DNA of 64,000 nucleotides from Cymbidium sinense (taxonomy: Eukaryota; Streptophyta; Magnoliopsida; Asparagales; Orchidaceae), in the NCBI GenBank assembly GCA_021442155.1, contig CM038217.1, positions 145,883,643 to 145,947,642 on the forward strand. The letters run 5' to 3'. The position numbers and the translations under genes are program-made. Shown here one piece after another: positions 22,406-35,480 of this stretch. Under the pieces are notes generated by a model, which saw nothing but the letters and a program-made list of their open reading frames with translations, was not told the DNA's origin and did no database searches. Position 1 is the stretch's first letter, and every line of letters starts with the position of its first letter.

Positions 22406-25400
22406 TGGGTTGAAAAATTTCCACACAGATATATAGAGTTACCTCCAAATTTGTGAGGATGGCAAAACTATATAGTAGAAACTTATCTTTGAATCAGAAA
22501 TAGTGTACTATCTCAAAGAAAAGAACACCACCCAATCACCAATAAGGACCCCATGACACATATGTACAGATTCTTCTACTTTACAAAAACAAAACTCTCA
22601 TAAATTACATCCCAAAGAAGATCAGAGACTTTCAAATGATTAAATTGATTGGTTTATTTTTAAGATTTATTATCGAAGACAAATGAGAACAAGTAGGAGA
22701 TGCTCACGATGCTAGGAAACCTAATGAGCATCTCAAACTATCCAATAGTTGGGCTTTACATTTTAGAAATTGATTTAATTTGTTTGAGTTGTATTTTTTT
22801 ATTAGAAATTTAGGATGTATGATTCCTTAACAAAAGGTTAAAGAAATGCCTAAGAGATAAAGAATTAAGCTTATGGCCCACAAAGGAGAGAAGTAACCTC
22901 AGAACCTAAATCTAGGGAGCTTCGACGAGGGCTAGAAGCACAACCTAAATCTAAGATAAAAAATGGGTAATTGGTTTGACTCCATAAGAAAGGACAAATC
23001 ACTGGACATCTTGGACTTACAACAATCACCTGGCGTGGCCATGAACTAACTCCTCCTACAATTTTAAACACATGTAGCCAAGTATTTATGCTTAATTCAA
23101 GATAGCTAGGCTATTATTATTTAGAAAGAGTTTAAGTCCTTAAACTCACTCCCTAAAGAGACTAAATCATGTAAATGGACATGCTTCAAATGACCTAAAT
23201 CTAATGCAATTCAAATTTCATTTCTATTTTTCATTTTGGACAATTATTTTGACTCAGGCTAATAGGATTTTTATGCCTAATGCATGAGAAAGAAGATTAT
23301 TGGCCAAAATCATTGAGAAGGGAGGAGGTGAGTTTCCACCACGGCTCTCAAAAGTCAAGCTAGGTTCTCTGGCAAAGGTGGAAGCCCTCCAATCAAGAGT
23401 GAAATAATATGCATTTGTGCATGATATTATAAAAAGAAATGCTCATCCACCTAAGGGGTTGCTAATTCTTTTATCTTGATTTTAAACCTAAGCTTTAGGT
23501 GAGGTGATGAGTTGTTTAATTTTAATTTGAGTTGTTAAGTAGGGTAAAAGATTTATTTTATCCTAAAGAGCCTAATCCTCATCCATGCCATACATAAAGC
23601 AAGGAAGAAATTTGGAAAAATATGCCACTTAATGCACAAGCTAAACAAATCAACAATCAATTTATAAAGCTAAGCACAAAAAGAATAAAAGGCCGTTGTG
23701 GTCAGGCACCACCGCACAAACCCGAAAAATATCATATGTGGGTAGCCAAGGTCTACCCTATACAACCCGAATTATAAATGAATTAAATTATAATTAAGCA
23801 AAGGAATTCATTATTATGGGGGTCTTTAAGCTTTCTTTCTTATTTTCTTCTTTTCTTCTTTTTTTTTTGGTTCTTCCTTTTGGATGGTTGGAAGGAGGAT
23901 GCTCCAAGGCTTCACATAGTGCATAAGATAGGATCTTATGACCAATGTTCATCCTAATACCCATAACAAATTATTCCAAAATTATAATTATACAAATTTT
24001 TTACATGAAAAGGAAAAGGAAAAATCTAACTAACACCTGCAAAATAAAGGTTAGTTAAATCACACCACATAAATCCCAAGCATATATATTGGACTTATCA
24101 CCCCACATATGGGTGACTAAGTCCACCTGGCCTATGGATGATGCAAAGGGGTATATGCACCTGCAAGCAAGAAGTAGTTATATTTCTATTTATGATAGCA
24201 CCCCTTAAGCATAATCCCCCGTAAAAAAGAATTGTTAGACTAAGCACGTCCTACCATTCATTCTATGAGCATACACCCTAACATCCAATCTAAAATATAT
24301 ATCAAAAACAAAATAAAGAATCAAGCCATGCACTGACCTAATCTAAAGTTAGAATTGGTGACTTAGGCTAATTTGTGTGCTTTGAAGGTTTGTGTGGTAT
24401 GCTTAGCTTAGGACTTTACGTTCAAATTTTCTAAGTGTGAAGAACATGTTCAACTTAGAGGAGGGTTTCATTTAAGTTGTTTAAGTATTTTGGGTTGATT
24501 TTATTTTATATTTTCATTTGGTTCAAGTGGATCTTAGAATTAATTACTAAGTTATAAAGAGAGGGAAAGAAAAGAGAACTTCTCTTTCCTTCCCTGACCT
24601 AAGTAATTTCTAAAGTAGGTTCACATTTTAGTTTGATTTAGGTGAATGTTTTGATTAAATCTTTTAATTAATCCTAATTTTATATAAACTCTAAACAAAC
24701 CTATTAAAAAAATGCATTTTAAGATTAAATAAAATGAATCAAAATTCACATAACACACATTACTTCATTTCTTTCCCGAACATATATAACATGCATATGG
24801 ATGGACCCTAAGCATATATATATATATATATATATATACATGCAAATGAGAATATTTAACACACTTTATGATGCATGCTAAGTAATCCATTTAAGAAAAT
24901 TTGGAATTTAAGTATGCATGATTTTTCTTAAGTAGAAAGGTTTTCTTTATCCAAAATTTCACACATACACATGAAAGTATGAAAGGAATAAGTTAGTATA
25001 ACGCCATTGTTAACCAGAGGTGTAAGGTATAAAACCTACTTAGAGCTACTTAAAGCCTTGCAACCTCAGGGTTGTCCAAACTAATATATCACTTTCCTTA
25101 AATACAAACATATGCATAAAAGAAATGAAGTGTAAAAGAAGAATGCAAAAATTATTTAATGTATTCATTTTTGTTTATGCAATTTATGTATGAAAGTATA
25201 GGCCACCCTCCTTAGGAGATAGCATAGGGATGAATAGGGTATGGAATGAAGTAAGTGTTGGGTTCTTTTCAAATGAACCCTACATCTTACCAACTCCTAT
25301 TCAAAACTATGCTAACATGAGGAAGAAAGGAAACCTATGCTATGCATACCTTTATAATCTATCACATGCAAACTCATAATTAAAATATAAGTATCACAAT

Positions 25401-28400
25401 TTCAGATTTGATATTTCATTTATAAGTTTTGAAAATATTTTGGATTTAGTATTGATAATAGCCACTCATATTTTACTTTAGCCAACACATGCACATTTGA
25501 CATAAAGTAAACAACTTTCATTTTTAAAATTTGAAACATGAAATCATGAATGCATGAATCACATGACATGCAACTTAACATGTTGGGAAAGAATCAAAGT
25601 ATTGAAAGCATATGAACAAACTCACTTTACTTAAATCCTAAAGAAATTATCAAGGATAAGAAAATTTAGAATAAATCAAAGTGAATTTCAAAATGAATTT
25701 TGTTTAGTTTGAAGTTTGATTTAATTTTGAAAAGGTGAGATGAGCTTGCTGTTCCTAACCCATTCCCACATGTGTTTGAGATTTTTGTTTAATTTTTAGG
25801 CAATTATATCCATTTTTATGTGTTGATTAGATTAGGCATGAATTAAGTAACTTAATTGACCCTTACCTACACCACATTAGAAGAATTAACTAAATAATTA
25901 TGAGCCAATGAGATGACATAAAACCCAGAAAGAATTTAAATTTGCAATGCACCTAATAATGAAAAGGCATAATGCAATTTGGCTCACAATTAAAAGTTAA
26001 TTAAGCTAAGAGGTTTATCTTAAGTACTTTTAAAACACCCCTTCATACTTATGAAAGGGGTTTTAATTTCCTTAATTCAACTTAGGCTATTAAACACCTA
26101 AGAATCTACCCATGGTAGATTAATTAAGTTATAGAACTTTTTATAATTTTTGAAAATTGATTAAGGGGATAATTAATGAATTAAATCCTTAATTTAAGAG
26201 AAGATTAAGGAGAGAAGAGGTGGTTTAGGGAATAGCTTAGGGGAAATATCCCAAAATCATTTCATAGACCTCCTACATACTGGATCTGACCTTAATCAAT
26301 CCTAATCAGAGGGTAAAACCATTAATCATGCCTTAATTAACCTTAATTATATGAAAGGGGTAATTAGGGAATGAAATAGCAATTTTCCTAATTGAGCCCT
26401 CAATAAATCTCAAGAAAATTAGGGGAGGTAAAGGTCATCCTGTAATATGAACCCTAGAAATTTGAGATTAATTTATGGCATAATTAAATGATAATTAATT
26501 AATTAAGATTCCTAAAGAAACTCAAATTCAGAGTAAAGGGTAATTCAAAATTCATTGAAATTATTTTTAAAATATTCTAGATGAAATTATATTTCCATAG
26601 AAATTTTTTTTATTTTTTAATTTTCTATGAAGAGTTATGAAATTTTGAAGACCTATGGATTAATTAGAAATTAATTAAGTAATTAAATAATCCTTGATTA
26701 ATACCAGCTCACGGCACGATGCGTGGCAGCGGTGGTCAGTGCTCTTTACATGTGTCATGCCGTGAGGGTTGACTTAAATGTCACATGCGGTGGCAGCGCA
26801 CGCGCTAATATCCTCGATTGTTCGACCAAAGATCAGAGGTCTAAGGATTCACCCGTGATTTAAAATAGATAAAGGATTTACTAAATGTGCTAGATAATCT
26901 CAGCTGTCCATCTAAAATGTGCGTATGGATGGCTGAGATGAGCCAAGTTCTTCCCTGAGGATCAATGGGAACCTTCCATGATCTAATGGGAGATCCGAGC
27001 CCAATCTAGCATAAAATCATACAAGACTCAACCCACAACATCTGGAGGAATAGAGCGGCCAATCCAACGGTGGATTTCACATGCCATGAATATTTCTTTC
27101 ACAAAGGACCAACACCTATCAAGCTAAGTGGTCAAAAAATTACATATCTCACTGTGAGGTGATCACCAACACTCGAGCTCGATGTGGTAGCTTCGTCTGG
27201 TGGAGACAAGGCCCTATTGAAATTTTTAGGCTTTGAGATTGAGTGGATCAATGGTAATACCAACTCCTCCTTGCTTGGGCTTCGACTTTGATCCAATTGA
27301 GCTCTTCCTTGTTGTGAGAACTTCAATCAGAGGTTGGGCAAGTTTGACTTGACCCTCTGATGGAGTGTGCAAGAAGAATTGGATTAAGATCAAGTGTAGA
27401 TCAAGTTGGCTAATGGACTGATCTCCCCTATTTTACACTATGCAAAATTGAGAATTAGGGAATTCAAATCCTATCTAAGAAGCTTAGGAAGGCTCTCAGA
27501 TGGTTGCTCTGGGTTCCTCGGCCTCAATCAACAATGAGTGAAGTGGAATTTCATTGAATTAAGGGGAGTATATCTCCCCTTATGACAATCGGATGACCGA
27601 GCATAGACTTGCCATTTTGATCCAATTGACTAGATTAGAGAGCTTATTTTGATGGTTTTGAGTGCGCACATGGTCAGTTTGATCCCTTAAGTGGAATGCT
27701 AACTTCTCATGTTCTGAAATTGAGCTTAGAGGGATTTTGAAAACTCATTTTCAAGCTATGTGGTCGAGTTTGGTCAAGGGACTAAATGGGCTAACCCAAA
27801 CCCATTGGGTTGGGTGTACCACTCTTCACTAAGTCCCCTTGAGATTTTAGGAAAGCCTTAAGTGATTGTGAAGAGTGTATGACCAAAATACCCATGGGCT
27901 AGGCCAAAATTTGTTCTATGGCCTAGCAGTAAAATGGTCATTTTGTTGTTTTTCCACTTTGGGTATGTTTGGTATGTTGATAAAATAGGTTTGTCCATGT
28001 TTCATTGGATTTGGAATCCATTTGATATGGTTTGGCTCATGTTGACCCATTTAGGTCAAAATGGGTCAACTTGGGGTCAAGTTGATCAATAGGTCAAATT
28101 GGGTCAAACCAAGGGTTGGGTCAGGTTTATATGACCATTTGAAATGTTTTGGTGCCTTTAGTTTGGTTTAATTTGGTATATGTTTGGTTTTGGCTCATAT
28201 GACTTCATTTAGGTCAAATGGGTCAAGTTGACCTATTTGACCCATTTGACCTATTTGGGATAGGTCAAGGGTAGGTTTAGGTTTGGTTAGTCATATGGAG
28301 TGGATTGGTATCTTTGTTTCCAATCAATTTGGTTCAGGTTTAATTTTGGCTTAACATGACCCCTTTAGGTCATGTTGGGTCTAAATTCAATTGGGCTAGG

Positions 28401-28438
28401 TTAGGTCTAGTTGGCTAATTGAGGCTTTGGTCAAGTTG
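22406..28438 (-). repeat. E1 5' LTR (right, truncated)
   Basis: It begins next to the PBS spacer. Its first kilobase is homologous to the starts of LTRs A, B and the copy at 57,690 (shared phrases GTACTATCTCAAA and AATCACC..ATAAGGA). From 23,953 it aligns with the window start. Homology stops at about 28,438, where left-LTR sequence from ~5,060 to 6,998 would be expected. Adding that missing tail gives a full LTR of about 8 kb. It contains a (TA)n run at 24,814-24,838. Confidence 0.8.
26700..26830 (-). promoter_or_regulatory. GC/CpG-richer island in E1 5' LTR
   Basis: In a strongly AT-rich LTR this ~130 bp patch is GC-rich with several CG dinucleotides and an inverted repeat, CTCACGGCA...TGCCGTGAG (about 26,705-26,769). 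Similar patches sit at the matching place in LTR A (33,425-33,560), LTR B (52,110-52,290) and the 57,690 copy (63,164-63,490). It may mark a promoter or enhancer; this is inference from position and composition only. Confidence 0.4.
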
Positions 28439-28855
28439 GTTTTGTTTATGAAAAATGATACTACCTATTTTTTACTTTAATGAGGAGTATTTTTAAAATA
28501 ATGTAGAAAAATAAGAAATTTCATTGACAAATATGCTAGAAAATAGGTATCACCTATTTACAATAAAGTTTCCATTGAATTTTATTGCAATAATAAAAAT
28601 TTTATTAAAATTATTTTTGTTGATCGAAAAAATGTACTGGAACTAATTTTTATGGATATTTGTTAGAAATTATATTGATATACACCAAGTAAAAAATGAT
28701 GATCAAATAATCACAAATTTCATTGGATAGGGCCACGTGGTGCAAAATAATGAGCTATAATTCTTCAGATTCAAATAATGTAATATAAGACTTTGATTGA
28801 ACTCGTCACTCCACAAACCTATCAAAATAAAAGTGATAAGGTCAATTTTTCCAAT
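28439..28855. other. Unassigned ~415 bp between E1 and LTR A
   Basis: This AT-rich stretch matches neither the E1 LTR tail nor the other LTR copies that I can see. It contains GATACTACCTATTTT and, ~100 bp on, AAATAGGTATCACCTATTT, a weak internal inverted similarity. No ORF of interest, terminal repeats or target duplication were found. It may be filler DNA or a fragment of another element. Confidence 0.5.
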
Positions 28856-31439
28856 TGTGATGCTTATTTTTGGATGTGGGGGGACATCACGTAGATCGTA
28901 GAGGGTACTTATTGAGGTGATCACGTACAACATTGAGGTTTGATATACTATCTTGAAAGATAGAGACATCACCCTTCAATGAACCTAATCACCAAATAAG
29001 ACTCTTATGGCATGATGGGTCTTCGAATATACTAGATTTATATGGATGAATAAAGCAGGGTTTATATTAAATCGAGTTCCAAAGTTCCTTATGGAGGCAA
29101 GCCTCTATAGTTAATTATATCTTAGAGAATGAGATTCCCAAAGAATACTCTCGATTAAAGTAGATAATTAGGGTCTCCAAATATTTCAAGGTTAGACTAT
29201 CAAAGGATTGGTTATATTTGAAATATCAATTAGGAAAGTCTAAGGAGAAGACTTATTTTGGAAGCCAAAGGGAATGAGTAGAAAATGCTCATGATATCAG
29301 GAAGCCTAGTGAGCATTCTAATCTATCCTATAATTGGGCTTATATATTTGAAATTGAAGAGATTTATAAGTTTTAAGTTAAAATTTTATTAGATTACTAG
29401 GGCATATAATCCATCAACACAAGATTATGAAAATGTCTAAGATGTGAGAATTTATGCTTGTAGCCTGAAGAAAGCAGCAATCTCAGATCCTAAATCTAGG
29501 GAGCTTTAACATAAGTTTAAGCACGACCAAAATCTAAGCAAAGATGGGCATAAGGTTTACCTCTACACCACCCAACTGCTGGGCTTACAACCGCCTAGAG
29601 TAGCCATCAGCTAACACCTCATACAAATACAAATCCATATGGTCTAGTCATGTGAAATTGCAAGATAGTTGGGCTGTTATTTATTTAGAAAGAGACTAAA
29701 GTCGTAAACCCACTCCTTAAAAGACTAGAGCATGAGTGGTTTGGATAATGACTTAGTGTAATGCAAAATCTTTTTAAGTTTTATTTAATTTTTGACACTT
29801 CATTTGGACAAAGGCTTTGGGATTTTGATGCCTACATGCATAATGAAATAAGATTGTTGACTAAATCACCAAGAAAGAGGTGTTTTCCAGCACAAGGGAT
29901 GCCTTCATAGGTCAAGCATTCCCTTATCATGCAAGGATGAAAATCCCCTACTTTCAAGAAAGAAAGAATATGCATGCATGATGTAATGCATACAATATTC
30001 GACTAAGGAGTTGCTAATTCTTTTAATTATCTTGATTTACATCTTAGGCTTTATGGTGAGGTTATGAGTTGTAGAAAATTTTAGTTATGAGTGATTAATT
30101 GGGGTAAAAAATTAAATTTTTTCTAAGAGCCTAATCGCATCCAGGCAACACAATAAAGCATCAATCATAAGAAACTATGAAAAGCATGTCATTTTTTATG
30201 TGCAATATAAACATAATATCAATAAATTTTACAAACTACTGTAAAAGAATAAAAGGTCGATACTATGTAAAATCCCATCGAAAGAGAAAAGATGGTAGAG
30301 ATCTACCCTTGTACAACCCAGAATATGAAAGAATAATTATAATTTATAATGAATGAATGCTGGGGGGGGGCCTTCATTCTTCATTATTCCTCCTCTGATT
30401 TGGTAGGCTTTAAGGCATCACATGGCACCCTAGGACAAAGCCTTCTAGCCAATGCTCATCATAATCCCCCATTGCACCAATCCTAATTCCTAATGCATAA
30501 TTACATTGAAAATAAGAAAAATAAATCTAACTACACTTGTAAAATAAGCATTATCTAAACATATATACAATCCCAAGCAGTTATATATATGATTTAGGCT
30601 TAACACCCTACACATGGATAACCAAGCCCATCTGTCCTAACTTGGATTATGCTTAGTGGTTTAAGCAACCTTCAAAGTGAGTAATTATATTTATTTTTAA
30701 GCATTCCTTAAGCACAATCCCTTGCAAAAAATATGATTAGGCTAAGAGCGGCCTAACATCCAGTCTACAAAGAATACACCCTAACATCCAGTCTAAAATA
30801 ATACATCATAAAATAAAAGATACACCATACATATGTCATCCTAACTTAAGACCTGAAGTGGAGACTTAATTCTAATGTGTGTGCTAAATCTTGTGTGGTA
30901 TATTTCAACTAAGCATTAGTGTTGTATTTTCTAAGTGTGGGAAGATTTAATTTAACATGAAAGGTTGATTTCACTTGAAGTTATTTAATTAATTTGAGAA
31001 TTTTAATTGGTGTTTTCTTTTGTTTAATTTGATTACACTTAGCAACTAAGTGTTATAAAGTGAAGAAAGAGGATTGCCCTATTTCATCCCTACCTTAAGA
31101 CACTTTCTAAAGCACATTAGTTTGATTTAGTTCTCTTTAGTGAATGGCTTATTACACATTTTAAATTAATCTAAGTTTAGGTTCACTTTAAATAATTTTA
31201 TCCAATGTGAAAGGCATCCTAAGATTAATCATTTCTTTCCATCACATGTAACATGGATATAATTTAATTCTAAGTGTATATATATATATACAATATGTTT
31301 AGAACACTTATATGATGAATGTAGATATGTATTTAAAGTTTATATTCTTTTATGAGATTGAATTATTTAATCATATTAATTTAACGCTCTATCTAAATTC
31401 TTATACAAAAGTACATAAGGATGAAAATAACAGGTACAT

Positions 31440-32045
31440 GTCATAATAGGAAAGTGAGGTAATCAAATGACCTCCTTGGGGCTAATTAAAGCCTCATATT
31501 CCCGGTATGTCCAAACTAAATACCCATTTACATTCAAACATATGTAAATTTATATGCATGGACCATAGGAAAGAGAGCACTAACTTATATGTAACACATG
31601 CTAATCATTTAGATAATCATAGAATGCATGTATCCTAGATAAAAGAGAATGGTTCTAATTCCATAATTAAATACACATACACATGTATAAGAGACTTAAG
31701 AAAGTACACACCATTGTTAACCAGGAAGTGAGGTAATCAAATGACCTCCTTGAGCCTACTTACAGCCTCGTATTCCCAAGATGTCTAGACTAAACACTTA
31801 TTTTTCTCAAATACATATGGATGTGTATATAAATGAAGAAAAGAAAACCATGTAAAGATTTTATTTTTATTTAATTTAAACATTTATGCATGTGGATTAA
31901 AGTCCTATCCAAATTCTTAATGTAGAAACACATGTAAATGAAATCAAATAAGTACATGTCGCTATTAACCAGGGAAGTGAGGTAATCAAATGGCCTCCTT
32001 GGGGCTAACTAAAGCCTCATGTTCCAGGGATGTCCGGACTATATA
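31440..32045 (-). repeat. Triplicated ~250 bp segment in LTR A
   Basis: The phrase GTGAGGTAATCAAATGACCTCCTTG followed by GCCTCATATTCC and ATGTCC.GACTA occurs at about 31,450, 31,728 and 31,975. E1 LTRs carry only one related copy (1,045-1,101 plus 2,245-2,275, and 25,010-25,085). LTR B has the same three copies, showing A and B belong to one subfamily. Confidence 0.75.
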
Positions 32046-33424
32046 CTTATTAGCATTCAAGTACATGTAAAATTGCATATGAATTAGGGGAAAGAAAACT
32101 TTACTTCACATGTTTAAACTATAAGCACATGCAAACCTATATATGTTCATAACTACTATCACTCTAACCAATGTAATTGATTTATAAACTTTGGAAAGTA
32201 ATTTGAATTTATTAGTGAATAGCCACACATATTACAAATTAATCCAACACATGTAAGCTTACATAAAAGAAAACCATTTGATTTAATTAACTTTGAAAAG
32301 ACGAATGTATGATTTCAAATGACATACAACATTTAACATGATTGGAAATGAATAAATAAACATAAACACATAATTTCATTCAATCAAATTAATTCCTAAG
32401 GATAATCATATCAAATAAAACTATTTAAAGCAAACCAAAGTTTATTTAATATCATTTTTAATTTCATGTTTTGATTTGATTTAAGGATATGAGAAAAGGT
32501 TTGCTGATCCTAACCCATTCCCATATTTATTAATTGATTTAGTTTAATGAAAAATAGTTAAAGTTGATTTTATGAGTTAATTAAGTTGTAATATGCATTA
32601 AATCCATTAATTAACCATTTCCTATGTTACCTTAACATAATTACCCAAATAATTATGAGCCAACATGATATGCACATGCATTGGAAATAAAGTTTGCAAT
32701 GATCCTAAGAAAGGAAAATGAAATTGCATGGTTAAGTAAGCTAAGGAACTTAATTAGTTACTCTTATGGTTTTCCCACACATGTGGACTAATCATAATTT
32801 CATTAAACTCCTTTAGGTTATTCAACACCTAAAGATTTACCCAAGATTTAATTAATCAAGTTATAATGTGATTATGATTTTAATTTAATTGATTGAATAA
32901 TTTAAGTAATTAATTACTCCTTAATTAATTTGATTCTAATTAATAGAGTGAACTTAGGGAAGGATATTAGAAAGAAGGCTCCAACCTTATTCCATAAGTC
33001 CCCCCATTGTTAGCCAATAATTAATGAGCCCAATTAATTAATTAATCACTATTCATGTGATTAATTAACCCTTAATAAATTTAAGAAAGTAATTAGGGCT
33101 TAATTAACTAATTTTCTAAATTAAGTAAGCAAGAAATCCCAAGAAAATCAGGGGAGGCAGAGGTCATCCCCTTAAACAATCTCAAAAAGTATTGAGTTAA
33201 TTAATTAATTAAGGAGTAATTAAGATGATTAAAATTTTAATTAAACCCTAATTAATCCCTAATTACTATTTAAAATTAATTAAGGATTTTTTTTAATAAA
33301 TTTCTCTTTGAAATACATTTAAAATGAGTATTTATTTATATTTTTTTGATTTTTCTCCAATTATTTATGATTTTTACAAGTTTCAACCATTAAAATACAT
33401 TTATTAGGCTTAATTAACCCCTAT

Positions 33425-33560
33425 ACCGTTGGTGCCATGTGGCACACTAAGGCAGTGTGCTTTCCATGAGGCTCCATGATATTGGTTACTTAAACATAAT
33501 CCTAGTCAGCGCTTGCGTGGCGGTGGCGGACGCGCTTTCTATGATTAATCTCACGGCACT
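33425..33560 (-). promoter_or_regulatory. GC/CpG-richer island in LTR A
   Basis: A local GC-rich patch with GGTGGCGGACGCGC and GTGCCATGTGGCACAC-like words lies at the same relative place as the patches in the other LTRs. Promoter role is inferred only. Confidence 0.35.
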
Positions 33561-34689
33561 AAAGGATTAATTGGATCGATCTATCAGATATAATCATGAC
33601 CGTCCATTCCAATCATGCAAAATGTATGGTGCATGATCTATCATCATGCGAGCGAGGGGGAACGTAGTCCGTCTGCCATTGCTCACATGATCCGAGCTCA
33701 CCCGAGCTTAGATCAACTCCAAATGGATCTCACACCTTTGCGCGAAGGATCCAAAGGGATCCAACGGCTAGGATCGTATGGGATGAAAGTTTTCTTCAAA
33801 AAGCTCCAACAAATTTTTACTCTAAGGTCAGTTTCAATGGCATACCTCACCGGAGCTCAAGACTGGTGGCAAATATGATTGAGGAAGCTTCGTCTAGTAG
33901 AGATGAGACCCTACTGATTAGCATGAGCTCCAATTTGAGGTGGTTTGCTTAGAAGGCCAATACCCGAAGCGTTAACGATTGGCGTTGATCAAAATCACAT
34001 ATCCGATGGCGGAGGGATTTGGAGGCAATTCGTTCTTGCTCGACTAGCTCCAAGGATGGTGTGTGAAAAGTTAATTGCACTTTGGTGGAGTTTGGAGCAA
34101 ATGGGATCAAATGAGGTGATGTCCTATTTCAGCTTGAAAGAAATTAATAGTGGGGGGTTTGGGAATGCTTAGGAACTCTCTAGGAAGCTCTTTGCAGCTC
34201 ATCTTAGGTTCTCTAGCTCTAAGGAGTGAATTCATGTGGGTTTGAGTGGAAATGAGGGGGTGTATACCACCCCTCCTCTTGATCAAATGACTTAGCCTAG
34301 TTTGGCTCTTTGTGATCACTCGACCACCTCAGAGGGTTGTGGGTGTCCTTGGGTGGATGAGTTGGCTCGATTTAGTTGGGTGAAGGCATGGAGGTGGCTG
34401 CTAAGGAGGGTAGTGGGTGTCCTTGGTGTTTCAAGTGCTCCAATGGGGGAGGTGAGGTGATTTCACCTCCCCATGGGTCATGGAAGACCCAACCACCTTT
34501 GAATTAGGATGGGTAATGTCCTAGGAACTTAGGTGGATCAATAAAAGAGTGTCAAGTGGTCAAGGAATGGAAATGATCACTTACATGAGTGATTTGTCTC
34601 ATGTGATACCCCTAGCCCAAGGGTATGATGGTCATTTGGCATTAAATTTTATTTGTACAGATTTGAGATGAGTCGAAAGTATGTTGGAC

Positions 34690-35480
34690 CAAATTTCATG
34701 TCATTTGGAGTTCATTTGGTTTCATTTGGCTCAATTTGACTCATTTGAGTCAAATTGGGTTAGGTTAGGTCAAGTTGACTAATTGGTCAAATTAGTTCAA
34801 ATCAAGGGTTAGGTCAAGTTCATATGATCATTTGGAGTGTATTGGAATCATTGGTTTTGATTTGGTTTTGGCTAATTTGAGTTCATTTGGGTCAAATGGG
34901 TCAATTTGACCAATTTGACTCAATTGACCAAATTGGCTTGGGTCATGGCTTGGTTTGGGTTTGGTTGATCGTTTAGAATATGTTGTAGGTTTTGGTTGAG
35001 TTTAATTTGGATTTGATTGGGTTTTAGGTTGGTTTGATCCTTTAGGTCAAGTTGGGTTCAATAGGTCATTTGGGTCTAGTGAGTCAATTAGGCTTAATTA
35101 AAGCTTTGGTCAAGTTCAATAATCAATTTGGGTCAACATGGATCAAGAGGGACAATTGGACCAGGTTTGGCTCAATTAATGGTCAATACGTGTTCAAATG
35201 TTGGTTTTGGGTTGGAATGAATCATTGGTTTCAAGGGATTTGGCTTAGGTTGTAATTTGGCTAGTTTAGGTTCATATGTGTTAAGAAAGTTGACTTGGTC
35301 AAAGGAATAAGTTGACTTGGTCAAAGGAATAAGTTGACTTGGTTTGACCCAATTTGTGACAATTCAATCTAGGGTGATCAACAATCATGATAGGAGGTTT
35401 TGGTGGGCTTGGTTCAATTCAATTTGGGTTAGATTAGAACTTGGCTCAAATTGGCCACTTTGGGTCAAGTGCACCAAATT
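34690..35480 (-). promoter_or_regulatory. GGTCAA/TTGACC cluster in LTR A
   Basis: Dense GGTCAA and TTGAC words, including a short direct triplication of AGTTGACTTGGTCAAAGGAA around 35,288-35,345. It is the positional equivalent of the E1 cluster at 4,680-5,370. Confidence 0.4.

Larger units (their letters stand above)
1..28438 (-). mobile_element. E1: giant degenerate Ty3/gypsy (Tat/Ogre-like) LTR retrotransposon, both ends incomplete in window
   Basis: The outer parts (1-5,060 and 23,953-28,438) are direct repeats of each other, about 90% identical by eye in sampled stretches, and they flank minus-strand gag-pol relics. In sense order: 5' LTR (22,406-28,438), tRNA-Arg-type PBS (22,378-22,395), hairpin-repeat leader, upstream ORF, gag, protease, RT-RNase H, second RNase H, integrase, 3' UTR, 3' LTR (1-6,998). 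Every coding domain is broken by stops and frameshifts, so the copy is dead. The first ~1.5 kb (plus-strand sense) of the left LTR lies outside the window, and the right LTR lacks its last ~1.9 kb. Lineage is inferred from domain order, PBS and the second RNase H, not from a tree. Confidence 0.85.

Noticed and set aside
22871..23071. 66-aa frame in the E1 5' LTR
   Set aside because: Not kept in LTRs A or B; no recognisable motif.
24814..24838. (TA)n run as a regulatory element
   Set aside because: An ordinary microsatellite, shorter or absent in the sister LTR.
33615..34172. Two open frames (87 and 75 aa) in LTR A
   Set aside because: The matching parts of the other LTRs do not keep the frames and no family is recognised; chance ORFs in a GC-richer LTR patch.
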